A stretch of 14,677 bases of DNA from an uncultured Candidatus Melainabacteria bacterium (GTDB lineage Bacteria > Cyanobacteriota > Vampirovibrionia > LMEP-6097). Numbering within the stretch: position 1 is the first letter of the stretch; every line of letters begins with the position of its first letter. The stretch is taken from NCBI GenBank assembly GCA_937927525.1, contig CALBDR010000007.1, forward strand, positions 1 to 14,677, read 5' to 3'. Made by a program: the position numbers and the translations under genes. Shown here in pieces: positions 6,004 to 13,938 of this stretch. Below the pieces are notes generated by a model. It saw nothing but the letters and a program-made list of their open reading frames with translations, was not told where the DNA came from and made no database searches.

Positions 6004-8166
6004 CTAAGAAGCTGCTGGAGCTTCTTCTTTCTTCTCTTTTTCCTTATCGCCACCATCAAGTAAAGCTTTAATGGAAAGAGATACTCTTCCTTTAAAGTCC
6101 ATACCCTGAACTAGAACTTTAATCTGGTCACCGACTTTTAAGTGATCATCGACTTTTTGAACTTTTTCATGAGCTATTTGAGAGATATGGACTAAACCAG
6201 ATACACCTGGAATTAACTCAACGATAGCTCCTACACCATCAAGAACTTTCACAACTTCACCATCCCAAACATCTCCTTGCTTCACACCTTCAGCGATAGC
6301 AATAACATATTTCTTAGCTAAATCAGATTCTTCTTGATTAGAAGAGTAAATCGCCACATTGCCTTCATCAGAGATATTAATCTCACAGTTAGTAACTTCA
6401 GTGATCCATTTAATATTTTTACCAGAAGGTCCGATAACGGCTCCGATCTTATCTGTAGAAATTTTAACCATATCAATTCTAGGACTATTACCTCTAAGCT
6501 CAGTTCTCGGAGCTGGTATTACATCAGTCATAGCTTTTAAGATATGCACCCTACCAGCTTTAGCTTGCCTGATAGCTTGTCTTAAAATATCAAGTGAAAT
6601 TCCTTTAATCTTAATGTCCATTTGAAGAGCCGTAATACCAGAATCGTTACCTGCTACTTTAAAGTCCATATCTCCCAAGAAATCTTCTAATTCATGGATA
6701 TCAGAAAGAACTGTAGTTTTAGATTCTTCTTTAATAAGTCCCATAGCAATACCAGAAACAGGTGACTTAACTGGAACACCAGCATCTAATAATGCAAGTG
6801 AGCTTCCACAAGTCGCTCCCATAGAAGTAGAACCACTAGATTCTAAAACTTCAGATACAATTCTCATCGCATAAGGAAATTCTTCTCTAGAAGGTAAACT
6901 AGGCTGGATAGCTCTTTCAGCTAAAGCACCATGACCAATTTCTCTTCTTCCTGGGCCTCTATTAGGCTTAGGCTCACCTACTGACCATCCTGGGAAATTA
7001 TAGTTGTGCATGAAATGCTTTTCAGTTTCTGAATCAATACCATCTAAAAATCTTGCAAGCTTCTCAGAAGCAAGGATTAGTAAAGAAAGTACTTGGGTAT
7101 TTCCTCTAGTAAATAAACCATCACCATGAACCTTAGGAATATTTCCGACTTCAATAGCAAGAGGTCTTACTTCATCTGGAGCTCTATTGTCAGCTCTAAC
7201 ACCAGTTTCTGAGATTTGTGCTCTAAGAAGCTTCTTCTCTAAAGATTTCATCTCATTTCCCATAGCGTATGGGTTATCTAATAAATACTCATGCAACTCA
7301 TCATCTTCAGGAAGTGCATCAATAGCTGCATCTACTTTCTCTTGTGCTTTAGCAACCCACTCTCTTCTAGATGCTTTAGTTGCATTTTGCATAGAAGCTT
7401 TTAAATCTTCTGAAGCATTATTCGTAATAATTTCTACTAACTTAGCGTTCGTTTCAGGAGCTACATACTCTTCTTTAACAACTCCTAATTCAGCTGAGAA
7501 TTCTTTGATATATTTCACTTGTTCTTGAATGAATTTGTGACCGTACTCGATAGCATCAACAACTTTCTCATCATCAACAAAGTTAGCTCCAGCTTCTACC
7601 ATCATTACGGAATCTTCAGTACCTGCAATCACTAGGTCTAAATCAGAAACTAAAATTTCATTTTCAGATGGGTTAAGTATGAATTCACCATTCTCATCTA
7701 AACCTACTCTTACTGCACCGACAGGACCAGCAACAGGTAAACCTGAAATCTCTAAAGCAAACCCCACACCTAACATAGCTAAAGTATCAGGTGGGAATGT
7801 TTGGTCAGTACTTAAAGTCATAGCATTAACCTGAACTTCATTTCTATAAGTACTAGGGAAAAGTGGTCTGATTGGTCTATCAATCAATCTAGAAATAAGA
7901 ACTGCTTTATCACTAGCCTTACCTTCTCTTCTGTTATAACCACCAGGGATTCTACCTACAGAGTAAATCTTTTCTTCAAAATCAACCATTAACGGGAAGT
8001 AGTCAAGCTCACTTTTGGTTTTCTCTGACTTAGTAACAGTTACCAATAGAATGGTGTCTCCACACTTAATCTGAACAGCACCAGTCGCTTGTCTTGCTAA
8101 TTTTCCAGTCGATACCTCTATCTCTTTTCCGGCTATCGTAAATTGTTTTTTCTTCTCGTTAAACAT
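6004..8166 (-). CDS. pnp: Polyribonucleotide nucleotidyltransferase (PNPase)
   Basis: Phosphorolytic 3'-5' exoribonuclease of RNA decay; a trimer in the cytoplasm, often part of the degradosome. The order is complete: first RNase PH domain (about 10-145), helical linker (about 235-320), second RNase PH domain (about 325-550), KH domain with IGPSGKNIKWI (578-588), S1 domain (about 630-702), then a short charged tail (DKEKEKKEEAPAAS). Catalytic residues matching E. coli D486, D492 and K494 appear as D495, D501 and K503 in DFLGDMDFKVAG, and the phosphate-site serines are in ESSGSTSMGATCGSS. The 720 residues are normal for the family. The ATG has an AAAGGA site 7 bases upstream. It follows rpsO by 99 bases, the conserved rpsO-pnp order; a hairpin lies between the two and may limit or process the transcript. 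Confidence 0.97.
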   Translation of the reverse strand: MFNEKKKQFTIAGKEIEVSTGKLARQATGAVQIKCGDTILLVTVTKSEKTKSELDYFPLMVDFEEKIYSVGRIPGGYNRREGKASDKAVLISRLIDRPIRPLFPSTYRNEVQVNAMTLSTDQTFPPDTLAMLGVGFALEISGLPVAGPVGAVRVGLDENGEFILNPSENEILVSDLDLVIAGTEDSVMMVEAGANFVDDEKVVDAIEYGHKFIQEQVKYIKEFSAELGVVKEEYVAPETNAKLVEIITNNASEDLKASMQNATKASRREWVAKAQEKVDAAIDALPEDDELHEYLLDNPYAMGNEMKSLEKKLLRAQISETGVRADNRAPDEVRPLAIEVGNIPKVHGDGLFTRGNTQVLSLLILASEKLARFLDGIDSETEKHFMHNYNFPGWSVGEPKPNRGPGRREIGHGALAERAIQPSLPSREEFPYAMRIVSEVLESSGSTSMGATCGSSLALLDAGVPVKSPVSGIAMGLIKEESKTTVLSDIHELEDFLGDMDFKVAGNDSGITALQMDIKIKGISLDILRQAIRQAKAGRVHILKAMTDVIPAPRTELRGNSPRIDMVKISTDKIGAVIGPSGKNIKWITEVTNCEINISDEGNVAIYSSNQEESDLAKKYVIAIAEGVKQGDVWDGEVVKVLDGVGAIVELIPGVSGLVHISQIAHEKVQKVDDHLKVGDQIKVLVQGMDFKGRVSLSIKALLDGGDKEKEKKEEAPAAS

Positions 8167-8194
8167 TAATTTGTCCTTTCTTTCCTATATACAT

Positions 8195-8220
8195 AAAAAT
8201 GGGGACCCTATAGATCCCCA
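8195..8220 (-). terminator. rpsO-pnp intergenic hairpin (attenuator or processing site)
   Basis: TGGGGA (8200-8205) pairs with TCCCCA (8215-8220); inside, a small CTATAG dyad can extend the stem. Read leftward, the stem is followed by ATTTTTATG, a short U-tract. In E. coli the rpsO-pnp gap holds a terminator and an RNase III-cut stem that control pnp; this element is in the same place. Only the position and shape are seen; the function is inferred. Confidence 0.65.
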
Positions 8221-8265
8221 AAAATCTTCTATTCTAATAATAACTTAAAAAGAGAAAGCTTGTAA

Positions 8266-8535
8266 TTATTTACGTAAGCCAAGCTTGGCGATAAGCTCAC
8301 GGTATCTTTTAACGTCTCTTTTCTCGATATAATTAAGTAGTTTTCTTCTTCTACCAACAAGTTTTAATAAACCTCTTTTAGTTGAGTAGTCTTTCTTATT
8401 TTTCTTCAAATGTTCAGTTAAGTGAACAATTCTTTGAGTAAGTAAAGCCACCTGAACAGCATCTTTCCCAGAATCGCCGTCATTCTCACCATACTCTTTA
8501 ATTATTTCCAATTTATCTTCTTTTGTGATTGCCAT
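8266..8535 (-). CDS. rpsO: 30S ribosomal protein S15
   Basis: Primary 16S rRNA-binding protein that starts assembly of the platform of the small subunit. The 89 residues equal the usual length. Family stretches are clear: SGKDAVQVALLTQRIVHLTEHLK (22-44), the DYSTKRGLLKLVGRRRKLLNY segment (49-69) that contacts the rRNA junction, and the ending YRELIAKLGLRK. The ATG has an AGG site about 9 bases upstream. It is the first gene of the rpsO-pnp pair and is divergent from hemN; its promoter seems to overlap that of hemN. In other bacteria S15 represses its own translation by binding its leader; the leader here would be only about 36 bases, and I see no obvious S15-binding structure in it. Confidence 0.97.
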   Translation of the reverse strand: MAITKEDKLEIIKEYGENDGDSGKDAVQVALLTQRIVHLTEHLKKNKKDYSTKRGLLKLVGRRRKLLNYIEKRDVKRYRELIAKLGLRK

Positions 8536-8557
8536 ATATTTTACCTGAATTAGGAAC

Positions 8558-8586
8558 TTATCTTGTCGATATAGACAAACTATAAT
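8558..8586 (+). promoter_or_regulatory. Putative hemN promoter with internal dyad
   Basis: TTATCT (8558-8563) and a perfect TATAAT (8581-8586) are 17 bases apart. The predicted start is near 8593, giving a leader of about 40 bases to the hemN ATG. The spacer holds the dyad TTGTC-GATATA-GACAA (8563-8578), an operator-like position. Confidence 0.5.
8563..8578. repeat. Operator-like inverted repeat between rpsO and hemN
   Basis: TTGTC and GACAA are exact inverted arms around GATATA. It lies inside the hemN promoter spacer and just downstream of the rpsO -10 box, so a bound protein could block both. Five-base arms can occur by chance in AT-rich DNA. Confidence 0.35.
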
Positions 8587-8607
8587 ATTAACATATGGAA
8601 ATCTGAA
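8579..8607 (-). promoter_or_regulatory. Putative rpsO-pnp promoter overlapping the hemN -10 box
   Basis: On the minus strand, TTCAGA (8607-8602) and TATAGT (8584-8579) are 17 bases apart, matching the consensus at four and five of six places. The -10 box shares four base pairs with the hemN TATAAT. The predicted start, near 8572, lies inside the dyad. Confidence 0.4.
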
Positions 8608-8633
8608 AATGTTAAAATAAGTTTTAGAACTTA

Positions 8634-10040
8634 ATGAATATTATGAACTTGAGCCAAGTCTCTAAAACAGCGGACCCTAAATTCCAAAGCCTCGTAAATG
8701 AATACGGCGGCTCAGTACCTAGGTATACCAGTTATCCTACTGCACCAGAGTGGAAACACGATTATTCTCAAAATATTTTCGAAGATGCCATAAAAGTTTC
8801 AAATGAAAAAGGAAACGATTATTCGCTTTACCTACATATACCATTCTGTAAAAGTCAGTGCTATTACTGTGCTTGTAATGTAGTGATCAGCAAAAAACCA
8901 GAAATCAGTAAGGATTACGTCGAAAGGTTAAAAGAAGAAATTGAATACATCGGCTCAAAAATTGATAAAAAACGAAAAGTTGTACAAATGGCCTGGGGAG
9001 GTGGTACACCGACTTACCTAAGCCCAAATCAAATCAGAGATATTTTTGATCATATTAAAGAGTTTTTCTCACTTTATAAGCCTGAAGAACAGTCAGAGAG
9101 TGGACATGAGTACTCTATAGAAATCGACCCTAGAGTAACTTCAAAAGAGCATTTAGAAACACTTCACGAACTTGGTTTCAACCGTTTAAGTATGGGAATT
9201 CAGGACTTTAACCCTGAGACTCAGGAAAATATCAATCGTATTCAGAGCTTTGAGATGGTGGAAAATATCGTCTCCGTAGCTAGAACAGCTGGTTTTCCAA
9301 GCATTAACTTTGATCTAATCTATGGTTTACCATTTCAAACTCTAAGTACTTTTGAAGAGACTATCGAACTAGTTAAAATCATAGATCCTGAGCGCATAGC
9401 GCTATTTAACTACGCCCATATTCCACAATTCTTCCCCTTCCAGAAAAAATATATTGAAGAATCAGCTCTCCCAGACCAGCTCACAAAGTGTGAGATTTTT
9501 GATTTAGCAGTGCAAAAATTCACGGAACACGGCTATGAGTTTATTGGTATTGATCACTTCGCTAAGCCTGAAGATGAGCTGAGCAAAGCTCAGCACGCAA
9601 ATAAACTTTACCGTAACTTCCAAGGCTACACGACTCACGATGGTTGTGATTTATTTGGTTTAGGATTGACTGCGATTTCCTCTATTCAAGGTGTCTACAA
9701 ACAAAATATGAAAAAGCTGAGTGCTTACTACGATAGACTGAACCCATTCTCAGCAGAGAAATTCTACAAATCGACAAACGATGATATTGAGCGTAGAGAA
9801 ATTATCAAAGAGATCATGTGTCACTGTAAAAGCACTATCGATAAAAATAACTATAGAGAAGAATTAGATAGTTTACGTAGCTTTGAAAATAATGATTTGA
9901 TCAGAATTAGTGAAAGTGAAAATGAATTTAGCCTTGAAGTAACTGAGTTAGGAAGGTTTTTCATACGTAATATAGCAGCTTGCTTTGACTATCATTTGAG
10001 GCAGCGTTCTGCGCATAAAGTTTTTTCAAAATCTTTATAA
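8634..10040 (+). CDS. hemN: Oxygen-independent coproporphyrinogen III oxidase
   Basis: Radical-SAM enzyme that decarboxylates two propionate side chains of coproporphyrinogen III to give protoporphyrinogen IX in haem synthesis, without O2. The N-terminal PRYTSYPTAPEW (29-40) marks true HemN rather than the related HemW chaperone. The cluster motif CKSQCYYCAC gives C72, C76 and C79 for the 4Fe-4S centre, with C81 also conserved in HemN. WGGGTPTYL (121-129), SIEIDPR and the NFDLIYGLPFQT stretch follow, and a HemN C-terminal domain ends the protein. The 468 residues are close to the usual 455-460. ATGs at 8634 and 8643 are both possible; neither has a clear ribosome binding site. It is divergent from rpsO. 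No other haem gene is in the window. Confidence 0.95.
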   Translation: MNIMNLSQVSKTADPKFQSLVNEYGGSVPRYTSYPTAPEWKHDYSQNIFEDAIKVSNEKGNDYSLYLHIPFCKSQCYYCACNVVISKKPEISKDYVERLKEEIEYIGSKIDKKRKVVQMAWGGGTPTYLSPNQIRDIFDHIKEFFSLYKPEEQSESGHEYSIEIDPRVTSKEHLETLHELGFNRLSMGIQDFNPETQENINRIQSFEMVENIVSVARTAGFPSINFDLIYGLPFQTLSTFEETIELVKIIDPERIALFNYAHIPQFFPFQKKYIEESALPDQLTKCEIFDLAVQKFTEHGYEFIGIDHFAKPEDELSKAQHANKLYRNFQGYTTHDGCDLFGLGLTAISSIQGVYKQNMKKLSAYYDRLNPFSAEKFYKSTNDDIERREIIKEIMCHCKSTIDKNNYREELDSLRSFENNDLIRISESENEFSLEVTELGRFFIRNIAACFDYHLRQRSAHKVFSKSL

Positions 10041-10072
10041 GAATGAGTTTCATGATATAAGATCTCTATTTT

Positions 10073-10081
10073 TGCTATAAT
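10073..10081 (+). promoter_or_regulatory. Extended -10 promoter upstream of the poly-Gly gene
   Basis: TGCTATAAT is a perfect extended -10 element. No convincing -35 box lies 16-18 bases upstream, which extended -10 promoters can do without. The start would fall near 10088, giving a leader of about 36 bases. Confidence 0.5.
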
Positions 10082-10123
10082 AATTAACAAAATAGAAACA
10101 AAGCAGGTGATCAAAGGAGACCA

Positions 10124-11023
10124 ATGCTTCCAAAGTCTAAGCAGAGCGTAATAACTACTACAAGTAACCAGAACATAGAAGCTGCTAAGAAATCAGCGCT
10201 TCAGGCTGATATTGAAAGACAAGCTAGGTTAGATGCTGAAGAGAGAGAGAAGCTCCGTAAAGGCGGTGGCGGTGGCGGCGGTGGTGCCATTATCACAAGA
10301 GGTGGCGGAGTTAAATTTGGATCTGCCCAAGAAATACAATCCAGCTTTATTGCACAAAACTATAGATCTGGCGTTAGAGCAGATATAACTAAACAAATCA
10401 TGCAGGCTAACACTTATTCAGATAATGCGGCCACAGCGAATCTTGCAGCTACAGCTGCAGCAAACGGTGCAGCTGAAAATACAAATCTTATAGGTAATAA
10501 TATGGCAAATAACTTAGTAAAAGCCATGCTTAATCCAACTCAAATGCTAAATGCTAACCTTGCCGGAAATACTGCAAGAATGAAGAATATTCTAGATGAC
10601 TTTAATAACCCTATCCCACGATTTCTAGAAGGTGCTATTTCTGTTCTAGCTTCCACTAAACTTCTCAAGAGTAAGGAAGAACTGAGAACTGAGACTGAGG
10701 ACTCTAATGAAGATGACATGGAAGAGAAGGAAGAGTTAGTCGAATCAGCTATGGATAAACTAACAAAGCTTTTCCCTATTCTTCATGCTATGAATGATAC
10801 TGACTATAATGGTAACGGTGTTTTCCAGAGTATCAAAATTAGAACTTCTAAAATCGTCAAATTTATTTTCAATCGTGAAAAGAAAAGAAACGCTAAAGCT
10901 AGTAGAAAAGATATAAACAAATTAAAAAAACTAATTAAAAAGAACTTAGATAAGTCTCAGGAATTAAAAGAAAATACTAGTAAGCTAAAAAAATCTGGGT
11001 TCTTCGCTAATGCAGCTGCTTAA
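10124..11023 (+). CDS. Hypothetical protein with poly-glycine hinge (299 aa)
   Basis: I do not recognise a family. A near-perfect ribosome binding site (AAAGGAGA) lies 4 bases before the ATG, so it is probably well translated. Regions seen: a charged, helix-prone start (15-46, AAKKSALQADIERQARLDAEEREKL); eight glycines (47-54) and a further GGG (60-62); an Ala/Asn-rich part (95-150); a more hydrophobic helix (166-181); an acidic stretch (184-206, EDSNEDDMEEKEE); a middle with NDTDYNGNG (224-232), which hints at a degenerate calcium-type loop; and a strongly basic, coiled-coil-like tail (250-291) ending FFANAAA. No signal peptide is seen. The alternation of acidic and basic blocks suggests a scaffold or a nucleic-acid-associated protein; this is inference only. 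It is 83 bases after hemN and convergent with murA. Confidence 0.72.
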   Translation: MLPKSKQSVITTTSNQNIEAAKKSALQADIERQARLDAEEREKLRKGGGGGGGGAIITRGGGVKFGSAQEIQSSFIAQNYRSGVRADITKQIMQANTYSDNAATANLAATAAANGAAENTNLIGNNMANNLVKAMLNPTQMLNANLAGNTARMKNILDDFNNPIPRFLEGAISVLASTKLLKSKEELRTETEDSNEDDMEEKEELVESAMDKLTKLFPILHAMNDTDYNGNGVFQSIKIRTSKIVKFIFNREKKRNAKASRKDINKLKKLIKKNLDKSQELKENTSKLKKSGFFANAAA

Positions 11024-11072
11024 AATTCCATATTAATATCATTTAAGAAAAGTTAACAAAAGCAGTTTAAGA

Positions 11073-12395
11073 CTATTTTGCCACAGCTGCGTCATCGACT
11101 TCAGCCACAATATCTGAAACTCTTTCAATATCAGCACCTAAAGCTTTGAATTTCTCTACAATATGCTCATAGCCTCTATCTAAGTGCTTCAAGCCTCTAA
11201 CTTCGCTAACACCTTCAGCAGCTAAAGCTGCCACAACTAAAGCTGCAGTCGCTCTTAAATCTCGACCTTCAACCTGCGTCCCTGAAAGACTTTCAACACC
11301 TTTAATTACAGCCACTTCACTATTAACATCAGCTCTAGCACCCATTTTGTGAAGTTCTTCAATGTGCTGGAACCTAGAGTTATAAATGTTCTCTACTACA
11401 GTACTAGTACCATTACAGACACAAAGTAAAGCGGAGAAAATCGGCTGAATATCAGTAGAAAAACCTGGATACCACATAGTTTTAACATCTGTAGCATTTA
11501 GATCTTTATTTTCAGCATCAATTAAAATATCAACTAAATTATTTTTAGTATTAAAGATTTGGATATCAACTCCAGTATCTTCTAATTTGCTCAATAAAGC
11601 TTGGAGATCCTCTTCTAGAACAGAGTTTACTCTAACTTTCCCTTTAGTCATAGCTGCTGCAATAAGGTAGGTCGCTGCCTCAATCCTATCTGGAAGACAA
11701 TCAAAATCGGCTTCGTGTAAATCTTCTAAACTAACTCCTCGGATTTGGATATTGCTAGAGCCAGCACCCTTAACTTTACAACCAATAGCATTTAAGAAGT
11801 TAGCTAAATCAACTATCTCTGGATCTCTAGCTGCATTTTCAATAATAGTTTCACCTTCAGCTAAACAAGCAGCGAGCATAATGTTTTCAGTAGCTCCATT
11901 ACTAGGAAGATCCAAATAAATCTTAGTTCCTATAAGCTTTTCAGCTTCAGCAAAAATGTAACCTTGCTCTTCTTTAATAGTTACACCTAAAGCTCTTAAA
12001 CCTTTTAAGTGTAAGTCAACTTTCCTAGCTCCTAAGTCACAGCCACCGGGAAGTGCTACTTGAGCTTTTTTGAATCTAGCAACAAGTGCTCCTAAACAAA
12101 CAAAACTAGCCCTTAGTTTTCTAGCAAGTTCAATAGGAACTAAATCACTCGATAAGTCAGTGCTATCTATTTCTAAAACTGAACCTGTATAGTTCACATC
12201 AGCTCCTAAAAGAGACATGATCTCAATCATAGAGTTAACATCTGATAAATCAGGAACATTTCTTAAAATAGACTTGCCTTTAGGTAAAATTAAAGCCGCT
12301 GCCATTTCTTTTAACACAGCATTTTTCGCTCCAGAGATTTTGACTTCTCCTCCTAAAGACTTAGCTCCTTTGATTCTTAACTTTTCTTCAAACAA
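11073..12395 (-). CDS. murA: UDP-N-acetylglucosamine 1-carboxyvinyltransferase
   Basis: Transfers enolpyruvate from PEP to UDP-GlcNAc, the first committed step of peptidoglycan synthesis, in the cytoplasm; target of fosfomycin in other bacteria. The N-terminal SGAKNAVLKEMAAALI (21-36) carries the K24-N25 substrate pair, and RASFVCLGALVARF (95-108) follows. The catalytic loop PGGCDLGARKVDLH (116-129) keeps the cysteine (C119) that fosfomycin modifies, so intrinsic resistance by Cys-to-Asp change is not expected. GRDLRAxAALVVAALAAEG and the RGYEHIVEKFKALGA tail match the family; 440 residues is slightly long (usual about 420). The start is TTG (12393-12395), supported by an AAAGGGA site 8 bases upstream and no in-frame ATG nearby. 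It stands alone between glyA (same strand, 111 bases upstream) and the convergent poly-Gly gene. Confidence 0.96.
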   Translation of the reverse strand: MFEEKLRIKGAKSLGGEVKISGAKNAVLKEMAAALILPKGKSILRNVPDLSDVNSMIEIMSLLGADVNYTGSVLEIDSTDLSSDLVPIELARKLRASFVCLGALVARFKKAQVALPGGCDLGARKVDLHLKGLRALGVTIKEEQGYIFAEAEKLIGTKIYLDLPSNGATENIMLAACLAEGETIIENAARDPEIVDLANFLNAIGCKVKGAGSSNIQIRGVSLEDLHEADFDCLPDRIEAATYLIAAAMTKGKVRVNSVLEEDLQALLSKLEDTGVDIQIFNTKNNLVDILIDAENKDLNATDVKTMWYPGFSTDIQPIFSALLCVCNGTSTVVENIYNSRFQHIEELHKMGARADVNSEVAVIKGVESLSGTQVEGRDLRATAALVVAALAAEGVSEVRGLKHLDRGYEHIVEKFKALGADIERVSDIVAEVDDAAVAK

Positions 12396-12438
12396 AATAA
12401 AATTCCCTTTTCACAAGGTCTAACAGGCTTGTTTTACC

Positions 12439-12466
12439 ATAATAGCCTATATATCGAATTTAGCAA
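12439..12466 (-). promoter_or_regulatory. Putative murA promoter
   Basis: On the minus strand, TTGCTA (12466-12461) and TATTAT (12444-12439) are 16 bases apart, four and five of six consensus matches. The start would lie near 12432, leaving a leader of about 37 bases that contains the ribosome binding site. It suggests murA is transcribed separately from glyA. Confidence 0.4.
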
Positions 12467-12506
12467 AGTTATTTTTTGCTAGATTCGTGAGCTAATACTT
12501 AATATA

Positions 12507-13793
12507 TTATGAATATATTGGCTCTTTATAATAATCCAGTGATTTAGTTAAACCAGCTACTTCTGCTTTAACATAGTTTTCAGTCTCTGAATCAAGCGAT
12601 AAATCGTTAGCTGCCATAGATTTAATGAACTTAGATATTATATTCCCTAATATTTCAAAATCTTTCTCTTTAAATCCTCTTCTAGTCATAGCAGGAGTAC
12701 CAATTCTGATTCCACTAGTAACAAATGGGCTCTGCGGGTCCTTAGGTACACCATTTTTATTCACTGTAATTTTGTATTTATCTAGAAGGTTAGCGACATC
12801 TTTACCTGTAATACCTTCTTTAACAAGGTTAAGTAATACTAAATGATTGTCACTACCATTGCTAACTAAATCGATACCACCTGCTGTTAAAGAATCAGCT
12901 AAAGCTTTAGTGTTTTTAACAACTTGCTGCTGGTAAGCTTTAAAGTCATCAGTCATTGCTTCAGCAAAGCACACACCTTTTGCTGCGATAGTATGCATTA
13001 AAGGACCACCTTGAGATCCAGGAAATACAGCAGAATTAATCTTTTTAATAAGCTCTTCACTATCAGTTAAGATTAAACCACCTCTAGGACCTGCCAGTGT
13101 CTTATGGGTGGTAGTAGTCACGACATCTGCGATCCCCACAGGACTTTCATGAACTCCAGCAGCTACTAAACCTGCAATATGAGCCATATCAACCATTAAA
13201 AAGGCGTCTACGCTATCAGCAATTTCTCTAAATCTCTTAAAATCAATAGCTCTAGGATAAGCAGAAGCACCGGCAATCACTACTTTAGGCTTAGTTTCAG
13301 CAGCAATACGAGCAATTTCGTCATAATCTAATAAACCTTCATCATCAACTCCATAATCAGCTACTTTGTAGAATTTTCCTGAAAAGTTAACTGGTGAACC
13401 ATGAGTTAAGTGACCACCTTCTTTCAAACTCATTCCTAAAAATGTATCTCCTGGCTGCATCATCGCCATAAAAGCAGCGATATTAGCGTTAGCACCAGAA
13501 TGAGGCTGAACATTAGCGAATTTAGAACCAAAAAGCTTCTTAGCTCTTTCTATAGCAATAGTTTCTAATTCATCATGAAACTCACAACCGTTATAATACC
13601 TCTTACCTGGGTAACCCTCAGCATACTTATTAGTTAAACAAGAACCCATAACTTCCATTACAGCCTTACTAGTAAAATTTTCACTAGCAATTAACTCGAT
13701 ATTTTCTTCTTGTCTTTTCGCTTCTTTAGCGATTAATTCATAAACTTCTGGATCAGAACTCTTAAGGTCATTATTTAACTCAAAATTGGACAT
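12507..13793 (-). CDS. glyA: Serine hydroxymethyltransferase
   Basis: PLP enzyme that interconverts serine and glycine while charging tetrahydrofolate with a one-carbon unit; cytoplasmic. Family signatures are all present: IELIASENFTS (32-42), NKYAEGYPGKRYYNGC (55-70), PHSGANAN (97-104), VDMAHIAGLVAAG (201-213), and TTTTHKTLAGPRGG (226-239) with the PLP-binding lysine K231. SGIRIGTPAMTRRG lies near the end. The 428 residues are close to the usual 410-430. The ATG at 13793 has no ribosome binding site. An extended -10 element ends 7 bases before it, so the mRNA may begin at or next to the start codon. The gene is divergent from the coiled-coil gene at 13939. I see no glycine riboswitch in the 145-base upstream gap. 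Confidence 0.97.
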   Translation of the reverse strand: MSNFELNNDLKSSDPEVYELIAKEAKRQEENIELIASENFTSKAVMEVMGSCLTNKYAEGYPGKRYYNGCEFHDELETIAIERAKKLFGSKFANVQPHSGANANIAAFMAMMQPGDTFLGMSLKEGGHLTHGSPVNFSGKFYKVADYGVDDEGLLDYDEIARIAAETKPKVVIAGASAYPRAIDFKRFREIADSVDAFLMVDMAHIAGLVAAGVHESPVGIADVVTTTTHKTLAGPRGGLILTDSEELIKKINSAVFPGSQGGPLMHTIAAKGVCFAEAMTDDFKAYQQQVVKNTKALADSLTAGGIDLVSNGSDNHLVLLNLVKEGITGKDVANLLDKYKITVNKNGVPKDPQSPFVTSGIRIGTPAMTRRGFKEKDFEILGNIISKFIKSMAANDLSLDSETENYVKAEVAGLTKSLDYYKEPIYS

Positions 13794-13800
13794 ATAAGAA

Positions 13801-13809
13801 ATTGTAGCA
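13801..13809 (-). promoter_or_regulatory. Extended -10 element giving a near-leaderless glyA mRNA
   Basis: On the minus strand this reads TGCTACAAT, an extended -10 element (TG-N-TACAAT). Seven bases separate it from the glyA ATG, so the usual start distance puts +1 at or one base before the start codon. There is no good -35 box. Confidence 0.5.
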
Positions 13810-13938
13810 ATTTTAGATCATTTAGCCCTCTTGAATTAAAAACTCTAGTCTAGAAAGTTGAGTTAAATATCTCCTCTAATTTCAAATATATAAACTATAA
13901 GAGCTAAGTTTGCATAAAACAGCTTAATCAGGAAGAAG

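Noticed and set aside
12501..12519. AATATATT-ATG-AATATATT dyad over the glyA stop codon as a terminator
   Set aside because: Pure A/T self-complementary octamers arise easily in this DNA, and no T-tract follows.
13794..13938. Glycine riboswitch upstream of glyA
   Set aside because: No GGAGAG-type aptamer cores are seen, and the likely leaderless start leaves no room for one.
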